Part shown: positions 1 to 13,500 of the stretch, in pieces
Position numbering within the stretch: position 1 is the first letter of the stretch
Layout of the letters: the number at the start of each line of letters is the position of its first letter
The notes under the pieces: model-generated
The model's database searches: none
The model's input: only the letters and a program-made list of their open reading frames with translations
Told to the model about the DNA's origin: nothing
Program-made: the position numbers and the translations under genes
NCBI RefSeq assembly: GCF_003073045.1
Contig: NC_037590.1
Coordinates: 10,993,042-11,057,041 of the forward strand
DNA length: 64,000 bases
Direction of reading: 5' to 3'
Source: Pomacea canaliculata
Taxonomy: Eukaryota > Mollusca > Gastropoda > Architaenioglossa > Ampullariidae

Positions 1-68
1 TGTGACTAAACCGGAAGCTTCGTACAAACCTGCCTTGTTTTAGTAGTTAACTGGAAAAAATCGTCTTC
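1..68 (-). repeat. SINE-1 family fragment, reverse orientation
   Basis: The first bases match the middle of a dispersed repeat (here SINE-1) that recurs at 14693-14893, 15240-15629 and 31269-31485, read in reverse: the shared words include CTAAACCGGAAGCTT and TAGTTAACTGGAAAAAA. The copy is cut by the window edge and loses similarity near base 68. Confidence 0.75.
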
Positions 69-1617
69 CAGTTTGTGAGTGGATCGAGACGTGAAGTTAT
101 CTTGGGCTTCGTGCATTTCTAGTCTTAAATCACAATGGCTGAAATATGCATAAAAACGATTTTTGTTGTCTTGCAGCACTTCTGTCAAAATTACTTTCAT
201 TCACACCGTAACGGGCAAAGCTGAAGTCGGCTTTTATAAATTTTAGTGTTCTTCAGAGACACCGCACGCACACAGTAAGCCTGTCCGCACATCATTTCAT
301 TTGGTAACTGTCGTAAAGGAGACATGATGGAGTGTAGCAAAAGGTGAACTAACGCCAGTAGGGCCGGTCTTGCGCACTTGAGAAGGTCCCCACGTGAACA
401 GCCGGTCCACTCCTTCACGTTAGTCATTCAGCATTTTTTTTTTTTCTGTTTACCACGGCGTTAACCGCCTTCAAAGTAACCTTGGAGAACTGTCTTTGGC
501 AAGGTGTCATGTCAGAGATGTCTTTTGCTCCCTTGTAGGAGATCCGGAGAAGTCTACAGAACCATTTCATTTCGAACGCTCAACAAAATTTGGGCCAGCA
601 GTAACGTCAGCTGCCGCATCCGATTCAGGTTCAAGTCTCTCGTGCCAATCACGTTGTACGCTGGGAGACTTGTGGCACGCACATCCCTAGCCCTAATACG
701 ATTCACATACATCGCAGCGTACGCTTTCGGAGTGGAAACAAATGAAAGACATCCCTGCGGTAATTTTAGCCTTATGAAGGTCGATGTGAGATGAAAATCC
801 TCTTTAAAAGAAACAAGACAAAACGAATAATATAAAGAGAAATGAAAGAAACATACAAACTAAAAGCAAAAGAGCCAACTATAAATACATGTACTTTGGT
901 TTTTGGAGTCTCGAAATTTTATTCGGAATGACAATTTTAAAAAAATGAAATGTGAGATTGAAGCACGTCTACCAGAAAATACAAAATATAATGTGACCTT
1001 AAAACTTTATGAAATCCATTTGCAGTTTAAATGCAGTTTTGAAAAGAAAGGGAGCCTGACGCCTAGAGATTGCAACAGCTTATGCTTCTGAAATTCAACT
1101 GATGAATCTGGACAACAATGACAAATCTTTTGACATGCTCTCATTAAAAAAATATAATAAGTCACTACAACACTGAAGATGACATAAAAAGAATCACAGA
1201 TATCTGCATTTGCTATATAAATGTATATGAACATAACACTCGATCTCTTTTTACTTACTACATGGAGTCATTGAATGACATTCATTCACATTATTTGTAC
1301 GCATGAGAGACATAGAGGTAGGTTAATCTTAATCCTAGCAGCTATTAATCAGCTAATAATTAAAATTAAACAGATTGTGATGGAATGCATTTTTTTTACT
1401 GGTCTGAAACAGATTGTTGGATGTTCAACCCAACAAAATCTCCATTGTAATATATGGGTACAACAGCTCCACTTTAAAAAAAAAATAGCATTATGGCTGT
1501 ACAGCTGTTCATGCTCCTACAGCTACATGACAGATTTGTGAATCATTATTGCAAGCCAGAGAACAATTACAATCCAGAATGCCAACAACAATTTAACTGA
1601 AAGGTCATCATGATTTA
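69..1617. other. Non-coding stretch, no gene recognised
   Basis: Both strands carry only short open frames with no recognisable domain. There is a T-run near 436 and AT-rich sequence after 800. The ending CACATCCCTAG near 680 resembles the tail words of SINE-1 copies but is too short to call. Confidence 0.5.
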
Positions 1618-1690
1618 TCTCCTCTCCCTCTCCCTCGGTGCCTTACCTTCCACAAGCGCTCTAACCACTCAGCTATCTGCTCCCCCATTG
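1618..1690 (-). repeat. tRNA-derived SINE head (fragment)
   Basis: Read on the minus strand this stretch has a tRNA-like 5' half with an A-box-like run, AGCTGAGTGGTTAGAGCG, followed by a CT/GA-rich part. No B-box-bearing second half or cloverleaf can be completed, so it is a tRNA-derived SINE head or tRNA pseudogene fragment rather than a working tRNA gene. Confidence 0.5.
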
Positions 1691-3183
1691 AAGATAGGTG
1701 CAGCAGTTAAATGAGACTGCTAAAAAGTCTTTTAAAAGTTTGTTTCCTGAAGTGCTGTCTATATTTTTTTGTGCATGCTGAGAAGCAACCTAGCCAGGAC
1801 TTCATCTCCTCCTTCCTCTTAATGGTAGCAATAAAAATGTGGACTTTAAGGTAAAATATAAAAAAAATCTGAAGGGACAAAACGGAGGTAGGAGGAGGGT
1901 TGCTCGTCTTCTACACAGATTGTATTTTTTATTGTTACTGACATGTAACTTGTACTCACATAGTAAACTTCTTAACATGTGCATAGAAAATACACTGTGA
2001 GAAAAATCCTTGAAAAAGCAACTCATCAAAACAGGAATGATCCAGAAAAGAATTACAGTAACATTGCATAACAAATAAGCACAAACTTTAGATCAGAAAG
2101 GCAACAGTCCTGCACAGTAATTCAATAAATTATCTCCTATAGTGGAAGTTTATACAAAAAAACAACTGTGATCCATATGCAAAGCCAGTTTTTATTTTCC
2201 CCTTTGTGTCTTTGTAATAATTCCTGTAACCACATTCAGACCAAAACATGGAATGAAATACAAAAAAAAAAAACTTTGCAAAATATCCTGATTTATGAAA
2301 GAAATAATCTGATCTTCCTTAGAGGTTTTGCTCAACAGTCCTTTTGAGCGATTTTTTTTTGTCTGGATAATTTAGAGAAAGCAATACAAAAGCAAACTGT
2401 CCAAAAAATAAATATATTTATATATACATACATAAATTTATTACTTTGTAATATAACAGCAAATTTTCTGCATATCATTTTACTAGATTCAAGAGAGAGA
2501 GAGAGAGTATGCTATAAGCTCCACAGATTAATGAGGATATCATTGGCAATTACAGTAAAAGTCATTGAATGTCTCTGCCAATAACCACACAGTTGTTATA
2601 TTAGAAATCTAAGGTTAGCTCTTTTAAGAAACAAAGCATTTTTGATTCTTAAACCTGAACAGTATATCAAAGACCTTGTACACCAGTCTGTAAATGCATC
2701 TGACTTAAAAAATGTTTTACGACACAAAACAAAAAATGAGCAGCAGAGTGCAACAAGAATAGCACTATGCTGCCATGTCACTTTCTTATATATAGCAAGT
2801 TATGCATAACAGCTGATGGAAAAATTGCTTACATCTTTTTGACTGATCATTTGGCTTGATGAAAAACATCTTGATGGAAACTTTTACAAACTTAAAAGCT
2901 GAGAACACGTACACAGAAACATTCTTCCTTGCAAAATACAGTATTGTGATAATGCCAACCACCACCATTCTTTGGACACAGTAAACTAAGTACCCTACAA
3001 AGGAGAAATCACAGCACATTAAAAAAAGTGCTAGACTTGGGTGATTTTATAAAACTTTTCATATCTAAGATTAAGACACTGCCAAGTTCCAATGTTTTTC
3101 AGGCTGGAAAAAAACTGATTAGCCTCATGACTGCAAGCTACAACTACAAACTGATGCAAAGTTCTCCTTATGAACAGCCATGA
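1691..3183. other. 3' flank / probable 3' UTR of SLC25A16-like gene
   Basis: No gene is recognised. The carrier gene on the minus strand stops at 3184, so its 3' UTR must lie here. Minus-strand AATAAA hexamers (TTTATT on the plus strand) occur near 2437 and 2190, but neither can be assigned. A short (AG)n run lies near 2495. Confidence 0.45.
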
Positions 3184-6100
3184 TCATCTGTCAAAGCCAG
3201 TATCCAAACCTAGGGCTTGCTTAAGAGTCTCATAGGCTGTGAAAGATACACCCACCATAGGCATGATGCGCAAATAGTTGACTGTCATCCCACGAAATAG
3301 GCCTTTTGAAATGCCATCATCACGGTACACCATTACCAATGTATGCACCCATCCACCTCTGGATGAGAAAAAAAAAAAAAACTTACCATGTCAACCAAGA
3401 ATTTCAAACCAATTCAGTTCCTGTTATACAAATGAGCTAACTCAGGTTAATGTGAGCATTTCACAGACTGAGGTTGCTAAGTTGCTTATCTTAGGATAAA
3501 TGTTTGTTTCATCCATACAATGAGGGTTCAACACACAAACATTTGTGCATACTGACACACTCATGCAATACATATTTTTTTAATGGATTTCACTTTATAT
3601 TATTATACATTATTTATATATGCATACCAATTCTATCCTACATAGTACCTACCCTGCTAATACTTAGCACCTAATCCCAAATACGAGCATCCAGCACTTT
3701 GCAGCACCCAGTAATTTAAAAACAAGCATCTACACCAAGGGAATAGGTTGAGTATTGTGAGCTGCCTTCCAGCAAAATGGCACTTCTCCCCTGCTTGGGA
3801 TGGAGGAATTCATACCTAGTCACCTCAAGTCAAACAGATTCCTAGGAACGAATACCATTATGCTCACCAGGGCCTGTTACAGTTTCAGGCTACGAAGAAA
3901 GGGTGAAAAAGGGAGGCCTTGTGACAACTGAGAATTTTACTGCTCTAACAAGGACTTATTGCAAACAAGTAAGGTGTAAGGACTGAGTTGGAGTTTTCCA
4001 CCATGTCAGCAATCAAGGCTATCTCATGGCAAGGACTGATTTCTGAATGCTATTCACATCAATTTGCAGCTACAATATTCCCTCTGTGATTGTCTGTGCA
4101 ACTTGTGCAACAAGCTGATGTACAGGGTGGATGAGACAAAGCAATGCCAGCACTATAGCTGTTCTAACAGGTGCTTCCACTTAAATAATATTAAAAGTGA
4201 TAATTTAAGCAAGTTTACACTCGCAAAAATACCTGCACTAAATAAGACAATACCTTCGGTTATTACCTGTTATACTTATGTGGTTCTGGAAGAATGGAGG
4301 ACAGCTGAAGCCTTCTGCGAACAACATCTAGTGGATACCTTCTCCCACAAACAAAAATCAAATCTTAATTTTAAAAAGCTTATTTAAATTATTCCTTTAC
4401 ATGTTGCCTACCCAGCCTCTTTCCATAAATCACATATAAACCTTTAAAACATGAACATTAATGACAATGAAAATGCCATGAAAAAAAAACTACACTGCTT
4501 TAACCACCTCCTTCCTAATGCCTGAGTGCCCAAGAAATTAACAAATCAGTCTTGTAAATAACAATAATATATAAAATTTACATGTGAGAAGCATGAAGTT
4601 ATGGGATATCTAATGGTCATAAGAGAAAACAATTTTAAGCAGCATTATTACTGTAACAAGTCTCTTTATAAAACTCACGAAATAGTCTGGGCAACAGCAC
4701 CTGCAAGGCCACCACATACAAGCTTTGCTGGCACAATCAGAACAAGTCCTCCAGTGTTCTGCGGACATGGCTTTCCCAAGATGTCAGGAAAGTATTCCAG
4801 GAAAAATGACTTGATAACTTCATAGGTGAAAAAGGATAAGCCTGAAATGGAAGGAGAACAGTCCACGATGTTTAACAACTTGCATGAGTGTGTTCAAGTA
4901 CTTTACATGAACTGGGGATGTTGTTAGGGTTTTGATTAGTGTTGTTATAAAACTCAAGCTGATATTTAGTTAGGTTCAGCTTGGGCTTTAAGGCTTTGAA
5001 AGTGTCGTGTATTGAATCAGGCTTAACAGGGACATATTCCAATTTCTAACAATTGATAATGACAGTTTAAAACCATTTTTACCTGAATAGGGAGCCATTC
5101 CCAGCATAGACGGTATAATGCCACGGTAGAAGCTACGCAGCCCTCCTTCTAAGTAAAGCATTGCTCGTACTGTGTCAACCATTCCCACCTCAAGTTCAAA
5201 TGCTACACGTGAACGAACAACATCTAGTGGGTAGGTCACAAACACTGCAGTTAAACCTGAAAATACGATAAAAAGACAGCCCTGATCAATGCATTAAGTA
5301 AAATGTTACATAAACACATGCAGATCTGCAAACATGTATGCACACATGAACATTTATTTTACTCTTATGTTTACAAAAGAACTGTTTTGTTTCTAAGGGA
5401 GCAGGAGGGACCTGTGTGTATGTCCCAGAACTACATTGGTCTTAAAGATGCATCTCTAACAAAACTGTGCTGAGAAGTTCATATTAACATTTATTGTATA
5501 TTTTTAACAAAAATTTTTATATATAATTTTGTGACTCAATAAATTGCTAACTGATATTTTTCTCAATGTATATATTGTCTGAAATGTATACTTATTCACC
5601 ATTTTTGTTGTTTCCCAGGTATACATGTACTTGTGATTGACGTAACAGAAAATGCATGTCTTTTAGTACTATTCTCATCCAGAGACTAGAAAAATTGTTA
5701 ATATATGATCAAGGCATTAAGAATAAAACAAACAGAACAACAACAAAAAACCCAAACCTGCTAAAGAGCCTGCCACAAGTTTATTGACATGTGGATGATT
5801 GGAGAAAAATGGTTTGAGAAACTGCAAGAAAAAGATATTTAGGAAACAGCAGCATTCTGAATCAAAATTGAACTTTCTTCATGTTCTGTCCTCTAAAGAT
5901 GGCGGATGAAAATCAATGAATTTTCCCACCAAAGTATTTCCATACTTGAAATTTTATGTTCGTGAAACAAACGATGGCTTGTGTATAAAGACTAAAGAAA
6001 GCCTCTATGTAGATCATATGTCATGCACCACATTGTCATACTAAACTGATCAAGAGCATATTGTCTTGAAGCTTATGTACATACCTTTTTATATTGTTCA

Positions 6101-9100
6101 AATGTTGAAAACTGAATAGCAGCATATGGAAATATCCTGAGCATCTGCACACCATTTCCTTTAAAGAGTCCAACAAAACCTTCCTTGAACAGGACCTGAC
6201 GTAATGAAGATAAAACACCTGTAACAGTTTTTAAAAATAGTTTAGCAAAGGAAAAATTAAATAAAAATTATGCTTCATTGCCAATAGACTACCTTATTGT
6301 TTATCTCAAAGATTTTTGGTAATACAGAAAATATCAGGCTTGTAATAATTCAGCCTTAAAAAAATGGAAGAGGGAGGAGGGATATGATCAGGAAATACTG
6401 GGGATCCACAACTACTCAGACACAAAACATACTATTTTTTTTCTCAGGCGAAAATGTTTCCAAAGGCTGAAATGGAAGGAAAGGTGGAGAACTATTAGCC
6501 CTGAAATCCAAAAATTTGTTGTTCTATATCCGTAATAGTTGTATGGCATATTCTTAGGGGAAGAGGTTAGCTGAGCAAATTTGAAGGTGCACCATTTCAG
6601 TACGGTGCAGCAAAGCTGCCCCTTGTCAGAAATTGGTACCTGATTTTATAGAGGATTAGAAGATTATAGATTATAGGAAGATAAGACAATGAAAGGGAGA
6701 GGAGATGGATATTGCCCTCATTAAAAAAATGGCCCCAAGGAAAGTGTGGTCTTTAACACCACCCTCTCCACAGACTTAAAATGATTAGGCAATGACATTT
6801 ACCTTTTACTTTTTAAAAATTCTTTGACAGCTAAGTGCTATATGAGCTGTCTTGATCTTTTAATATGTCTCAAACCTAAAAAAAATTTGATTGATGATAC
6901 ATGAAGAATTAATCAGTCATTGTGTTTGGGAAAAAATGGCAAAGAACTTACAATTTATACATAAAATCGACGATAAAGCAAAAAATAAATGGCTTTAAAA
7001 GGGGTTAAAGATTAGTTGAACAGCCTATTGTAAAAATAAGGTTTTAAACATACAAAGTGGTGGTTAAAGAAAGTAAAAAGAATTCAAGAAAGAGAAACAA
7101 AATTTATCAAGAGAGTTGAACATTTCTATGATTTATTTACTTACTTTATTCCATTATTTAATTCTCTGCAATTGGAAGATATTTTAACACTGTAACCCTG
7201 AACATAAGCTATTAATGTGGCTATAACAGTGCCTCAAGTTACAAGTGATGTGTGTTAAATATAGCTAAACAGCTAAAGACCTTGAAAATGACAAAATATG
7301 CACTTTCTACCACATGTCTAGTGTCACTTTACTATCTATGACACAAATTTGTGAGGTATATGTTTCATGTTGTTTTGGCTGAAGGGCATTAAACACATCA
7401 GTGTTTTTTCAGTTTTATCTCCAATGAATATTAATTTTATTCTTCAGTCTGCAGCAGTTTTTTTTCACAGATGAGGAATGACAAACTACTGTTGTACAGT
7501 GATTAGGTTTTGTGCAATTGGTACTTACTTCCCATACTGTCTACACTACCCCCTGATCCTGCATGCTTTCTCTTCTTATTTCTTGCATTCTTAATTTTTA
7601 ATTTATCAATAATAATAATACTAGCTGATTTAAAACATTCTTGTTCCTTACTGAAAGTTTCAAATGCAGTGCAATTTTAAGGAACATGAAGGTGTATAAA
7701 AAGAAGTAATCGGACAACAGAGATATAAAGAATACAGGAGGCAGAAAGAGACAGCAAGGAGAAGCATCAAGAATACAGGTAACGTCCAAACTCATCAAGC
7801 TTTACACAGGAGTAGAAAGTAGATCAGCATATGCAAAATAAAAAAAAAATTTACTTAAGTAATTTGCAGCAGGGCAGAATGAATTATATTATTTACAAAC
7901 ATGAAACTGCATTGTTCCTTCTGTTTTAGTTTACATTCTAAGGCTGAAGATGTGCAGACAGATTATTATACTTGTAACATATATTTTATGTAAAACCTGA
8001 AAAAAAATAATAACTACGATAGTTGAAGCACTTCCAAACATGAATATCTCCCTCAGGCACTTGACTGGAACCCTCAGGGAATGAGGACAATTGGGAAACC
8101 AAAGCAGATTTGGAAAAGAACAGTAGAGAGTGAAACAAAGGACGTCGGAACCACATGGATCCAACTGAGGGGGCCTGCAGAAAACCAGGTCCGCTGGAGA
8201 GATGTTGTTGTGACCCTATGCTCCTCAAGGAGTAACAATTAGGAATAAACTAAACCTGCAGGACTAGACATAGTATTATTATGTGTAAAAGACTATGGGA
8301 TAAGACTTATTCCTTTTGTAAATTTTCAGGATGAACACTTGGTATTTGCTTAAAATTTGTCTTATAAGTTTTATAATTTTTTTCAGTGCTTTTTTTAAAA
8401 ATAGGGTAGTTTTGTGCATCACAGAGTAACTAACACCATCTCATTCATGTGTCTCTAATGAGACAATTAAACAAAGGAAAATATACTCAAAAGACCCACC
8501 TAGATGTTTGTAGTGTTGATTATGAGCTTGAAGCAAAATTTTTACCCTGTCCAGTGGAGCTACAACTGTTTTAGCTGCACATCCAGCAAGTCCTGCAAGC
8601 CATATAAAAGACTGGATAAATGTCAATAATTATTATAAAGAAAAATACAAAATTTAGATGACATGTTCTAGGTATTTGTGTGTGTATGCATTCAGAATGT
8701 CTAGGTATAACAATATAGTAAAATCTGAGATTTGACAACACCCTTCATACAGCTAAAATATGTGTGCTATCGCAGTTGGTGAGAAGGACAGCAAAAGCAC
8801 TCTTTTTGGTGACCAGTTGTTTCTATCTTAGGCCTGAGTGTAGCAAGACGAGAGAAGTCTGTGATAATGCTGACAGCTTTTATCCTCACATCAAGCCTGG
8901 TGTATAAATAACCTAGTAGTCTTTAGCGAGTGCCAATGACCTTGCTGGCAGTCTTGACCACCTTTATCAAACATTTATTCTTCACAAAGAGAATGCCTTA
9001 CCACACAAATTGAACATTAATATGCTCTTGATCAAGCTGCTAGCCCTGAAATTTCTCCGTTTTCACACTGATGTAACTTCCTAGAAACGATATTGGTGTT

Positions 9101-10004
9101 TTTAAGGAAGGACAGTTTGCTTTCTTGCACTGTGCTGAGATATCTATAACTGTGCAACTGTACTATTGTCTCAGTTCCAGTTGTCCACAGCCACAATCTG
9201 TAGCTTTAATGTGACTTTCTGTTTCAGTGTCTTGCTTAGTAACTTCAATATGCTTCTAAATGTTAAAAGTTTTCCTATTTCCAGCAGGTGTTCCACACAT
9301 TGAATATTCATTAATGATAGGACCAAACTTTATTTTTAGAACAGGAAGTCACTACAAATAAACATTTATGCCAAACTAGAACCAACCAACATAAACCAGC
9401 TGTATTCCACTGCTTGATTATTTGAAAATTGGTGCCACTGCAAAAATATCAAATGAGAGGACATTTTGTGCTTAAAACTGATCCATGCAGATCTAAAGTG
9501 CCACAGGATGTATCCATCTGTCAGAGGGTCTACTCATACAGATTTTACTGTAAATGATTGCACATTTCAATCAGGAATAACAGCTGGGTCAAACCTAGAA
9601 TAGTACATATTACCATACTGATGATTTTCTTTTTTATTCTACTTGTTCTCTCCTACCATCTGTGTTCTTAATTTTTTGCTTGAGAAAGGCATCAAGCAAT
9701 GACCATTTTCATCCCAAATGAAAAGTAATAGTTTGTATCATTGCAATTCAATATTATATTACAATAATCACAAAGTTTCTCCACTCTATTTCTAAAATGT
9801 ATTTATTCAGCACACATCTCGTACTTTATTTGCCAAACTAGAAGAAAGTGGGGTGGTTATGACTATTTTGAAAACGGTTAAGCGTAACTGCAACAGAGAC
9901 AAACAAATATACTTACCTCCAGCAACGAATGTTCGAATAGGAACTGAAATGTTCCAGCGCCTTTCTTCTAGTTCTATCCGAGTCATATGGTTTTCTGTTT
10001 TCAT
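3184..10004 (-). CDS. SLC25A16: Mitochondrial carrier, SLC25A16-like
   Basis: Eight exons on the minus strand: 9917-10004, 8500-8592, 6085-6218, 5758-5821, 5083-5256, 4679-4841, 4276-4338 and 3184-3358. Joined lengths total 954 nt, giving 317 residues and a TGA stop, with GT-AG junctions and matching phases throughout. The product is a six-helix inner-membrane carrier with three repeats, each with its signature: APLDRVK in exon 2, YPLDVVRSR in exon 5 and YPLDVVRRR in exon 7. The run LLQAHNQHYKHLG after the first signature is nearly the vertebrate SLC25A16 (Graves disease carrier) sequence and separates it from SLC25A42. SLC25A16 has been linked to mitochondrial coenzyme A supply; the substrate here is inferred. 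The start is uncertain: ATGs lie in frame at 10049, 10004 and 9986, and I chose the middle one. Human SLC25A16 is 332 residues. Introns carry LINE and simple-repeat sequence. Confidence 0.92.
8035..8262 (+). mobile_element. RTE-like LINE, 3' terminal fragment
   Basis: The plus strand encodes the typical C-terminal end of an APE-type LINE polyprotein: GKPKQIWKRTVESETKDVGT, a WRDVV-like stretch and LCSSRSNN before a stop, then TAAACTAAACC. Related tails occur on the minus strand at 43440-43560 and 45795-46160. The copy sits in intron 2 of the SLC25A16-like gene, antisense to it, and is 5' truncated. Confidence 0.7.
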
Positions 10005-10587
10005 TCCGATTTTCTTTGTAAAACTCAAATTTACTGAACATACCCACACACAAAAAAAAAAAAGAGGAAGAAAAAGGGATGCTCTAGAAGCAGCAGTAGA
10101 AGTAACAAGTACTGCCGCTTAAGTTATGTCACGTCATCAAAAAGAGATTGGTCAAACTCACAATACGAAGTGATTATTTGTTTTTACTAAGTTGTAGTTC
10201 TGCAGGTTGTAAAGCGAAAGAAGACATTTTGTGGGTGTAAAGCTTAAACTCCAATGGTCTCGAAATAACAAAACTCGCTTGAATTTCATATTAAAAAGGT
10301 AATATTTGAAATTCGAACAATGCCACGGACACCAGCACGATAATAACATGGCGAATATTGAGACTGATTTCTCAAATTTAGCGTTCTCTTTAAACACAAC
10401 CACAAGTAGGTTGACTTGAGTTAAGCTAACATATTTAGTTTTGTATACAATGGAAGATATCTCTGTTTTCTCAAAGTATTTACCCCATAAAAAAGTGCAA
10501 CTTTAAGTTGTTAATTTGAACATTATGTCAATTTTAAACGACAAGTCATAAGCGTTTGTGCGAAACTACACACCATACTATGTTGCG
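10005..10587. promoter_or_regulatory. Shared 5' interval of SLC25A16 and CAMLG (head-to-head)
   Basis: The two genes diverge from this 583-bp gap, so both promoters must lie in it or in non-coding first exons. GTCACGTCATC at about 10127-10137 resembles a CRE/ATF or E-box-type site. No TATA box can be assigned with confidence. Bidirectional use is inferred from layout only. Confidence 0.5.
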
Positions 10588-13500
10588 ATGGCGGGTATGG
10601 AATCCGCAAGGGATGCTCGTAGACGGAAAATTTTAGAAAATCGCGAAAGTCGAATGAACCGTCTTCTGGGCAAGTCACCAGGTACGCAGAATGGTTAGTT
10701 TGCTGAAAGCAAATAATTTCGCTGGCAGACTGTTTAGAATATGTGAGGTTGATTTTATTCTCAACGCCCTTTTAGGTTGACAACAAACTATGAATCTTGG
10801 TTCTGCAGCACTCCTTTCTCTCTAGTCACGCGCTTTCATGTGCGATTCATCTTCCACTTTCAACCTGTTGTTGCATAACTGAAGAAAGTCTGACACAGAA
10901 TTTGCTGCGAGATTGCATACTTGGCAATTAGCATTAGGACTTCGCACTTATCATTACAAAGTATCAATTCGCCCGGAGCATTATCATCCATTCGCTTGAC
11001 TGGTTTTGGTCAGTCCAGTACTATTGGGGTTTGATGAAGCATACTTCCGCCAAAAAGAACCTTCACTTAAGTTGCTTTCAAGACTCACTTAAGCATAGCG
11101 GTAAACAGCTCTATCAAGGACGAGCATCCTTTGGGTGAGAATGGATGACTGGCACCTTATCTTTTTTTTTTTTGGTAATTGTTTAATGTGTTGTTATTTG
11201 AGCTTATAAGGTCAGCAGACATAACTTTATTTTAGTAGAGGCCCAATACACCATGGCGCCTTTTACAAACCAGAAAACAGGATTGGGTTAGGGTTAGGAG
11301 TAGGGGATGGCTTAGGATTCAGGTTGAAGTTGAAGGTTTGGTGTTTTTTTAAGGATGTGTCATGGAGTCAATAACAATATAATTCAATATATTATGGGCA
11401 GACCTGTTCTTAGCCCCTGTGAGGCCCAACAGGCATATGGATTAATTTTGGAGCCCAGTTAGCCTAGGGGCCCCTGGCAACTGTCAAAAGCACGGAGCCC
11501 TAGGTAGAGGCCTCGTCTGCCTGTCGCTAAGCACATCCCTGATTATGGGTCCTCCCATAGTAAAGTTGGTCATCGTATGATAAAAACGGTTTCAGATAGA
11601 ATTTACTATAAAATGGCATGTTTCTGCTATAAAACAATGTCAGACCTGGTTACCTGTATGACTGTTTTCTTTGACATCTGGCTGAGCTTCTTACAACCTA
11701 CCCACTTTCTCAGCTCCATCCACTTCCTATCTGATAAAAGTTCACATGGTTATTGCTAATTCTTTTTAGTTATCAGCTTTGGAATTGTCTTCTTTTCCAC
11801 ACTAGTATCTTTATATGAATTCCTTGGTTGGTTGTACCTAGGATGGTTGCTTGCATGTACCTTGATATTTAGGTGCCTTATTTATGACAGTGGTTTTTAA
11901 CCTGGGTTCGATTGAACCCTAGGGGTTCGGTGAGTCAGTCTCAGGGGTTCGGCGGAGCCTCCGCCACGGAGGTCATGACACACCCGCAATTCGTGATGAC
12001 ACTAAAGAAGGGTTTGATGAATGTGCATATGAAACTAAAGAAGGGTTCGGTGAATGTGCATATGAAACTAAAGAAGGGTTCGGTGAATGTGCATATGAAA
12101 CTTGTGGGTTCGGTGCCCCAAAAAAGGTTAAGAACCACATGAGTATACCTATAAGTAAACTTCAGTTGAAGACTTGATGAAGAAAATCAGTGATATTGTC
12201 AACATCACAAATGTCAACCATGACAAAATTTGCATTATTTTTTTAAAGAAAATTGTTCATATTTACAAGATTATATATAAAAAATGAACTTTCTAATGCT
12301 TTGCTTTAAGCTTGTTTTACGATTTGTAATTGGCATGTCTATATTATTGACCCGTATCTATTTCTTGACAGATCCCCAACATAAAAATGAAGTGCCTGAA
12401 GATATTACAAAATGTGAAGGCCTCATACTCCAGTCATCCAAACAAGATGCAAGTTATGAATTTGCTGAGGTTTCCACCATGCATGATGTGGACATAACCA
12501 CTAATAGCCAGGCACCATCAGTTGTTAAATCAAAGAATACTTTCCGATTCTCCTGTGAGCCCTACATTAAAAGAAGAGAACAAAAACATTCCATTAAAGC
12601 CAGTCAATCAATTCCAGTATCATACTACACAGCATGGTGAGAGTTGGGTACCAGATGATGAACATCAGCCAGTAACTGCAAAACCAGATCTGCTAGGCAT
12701 GCTGGATGTGATGAGAGCTGGTGGCTGTGTGATCGTTGCCTTCTTGACATGTTGGTCTTTTTCTTTTGGAATGAATCTTCTTTTTTTAGAGGTAAAATTT
12801 CAAATTTTTTCTAGGACTAGTGCTTTAGATAAAAGAAGCGCTGGCAAAATTATGATGAAGCTAGTTCATTTTTAATTCTGTTTATAAATACAGTGACAAT
12901 AAGAATCCTTATCAGCTACATTAGCTATAATGTCAAAATTTGCTGATTAACAGAGATGTTGACAGGTAATAAAGATAAAGTTGAAAATGCTAAAATTGCA
13001 TTTGCATTTTTGGTGGGGGGGGGGGGGGGGGGAGAGAGTTGATTTGGTACTGGGCAACTGTTTCAAAAAATGTTTGTAGGTTAACTAATGTTTATAAAAA
13101 AATTAAACTGTGAATCTTTTGGTTAGGTGCATGCAAACAGAATTTATTTTGCTTCATCGTTCAGCGTCACCAAAAACCGCCTGCTTATATTTCTGCGCTA
13201 TTATTTAAATATCTTAAAGAAATCCTATGCTGTTATTATTTCTTTATTATTAAGCTTATCTAAGTAACCATTTAATCACTCCTGTCTATTGCAGCTTGCT
13301 ACACTGCCATTCATTTTGCTGGAGGGGTTTCTGTTCTATTTCCAGACCACACACATGAAGGTAGGTCACATCGCTAAAATGGTTTATTTTAAACTTGAAG
13401 CAAATAAGGGAGGAAAAAGACACTCTCCAGAGACTGAGACTAATATGTTTATCTTGTATAACTGTTGATACAAATGTTTATGTTAAACTGAGCTGTGTTA

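Noticed and set aside
1618-1690. Possible tRNA gene
   Set aside because: Only a tRNA-like 5' half is present; no B box or closed acceptor stem can be built.
10578-10640. Alternative CAMLG start at the upstream ATG (10580)
   Set aside because: That ATG is in another frame and does not lead to the conserved RRRKILENRESR motif.
11280-11300. Telomere-like GGGTTAGGGTTAGG
   Set aside because: Only two TTAGGG units, within a repeat-like intron segment; too short for an interstitial telomere.
12001-12099. Regular 33-bp repeats as a possible CRISPR or protein repeat
   Set aside because: Units are directly adjacent with no spacers and sit within a hAT-like MITE; the genome is eukaryotic.
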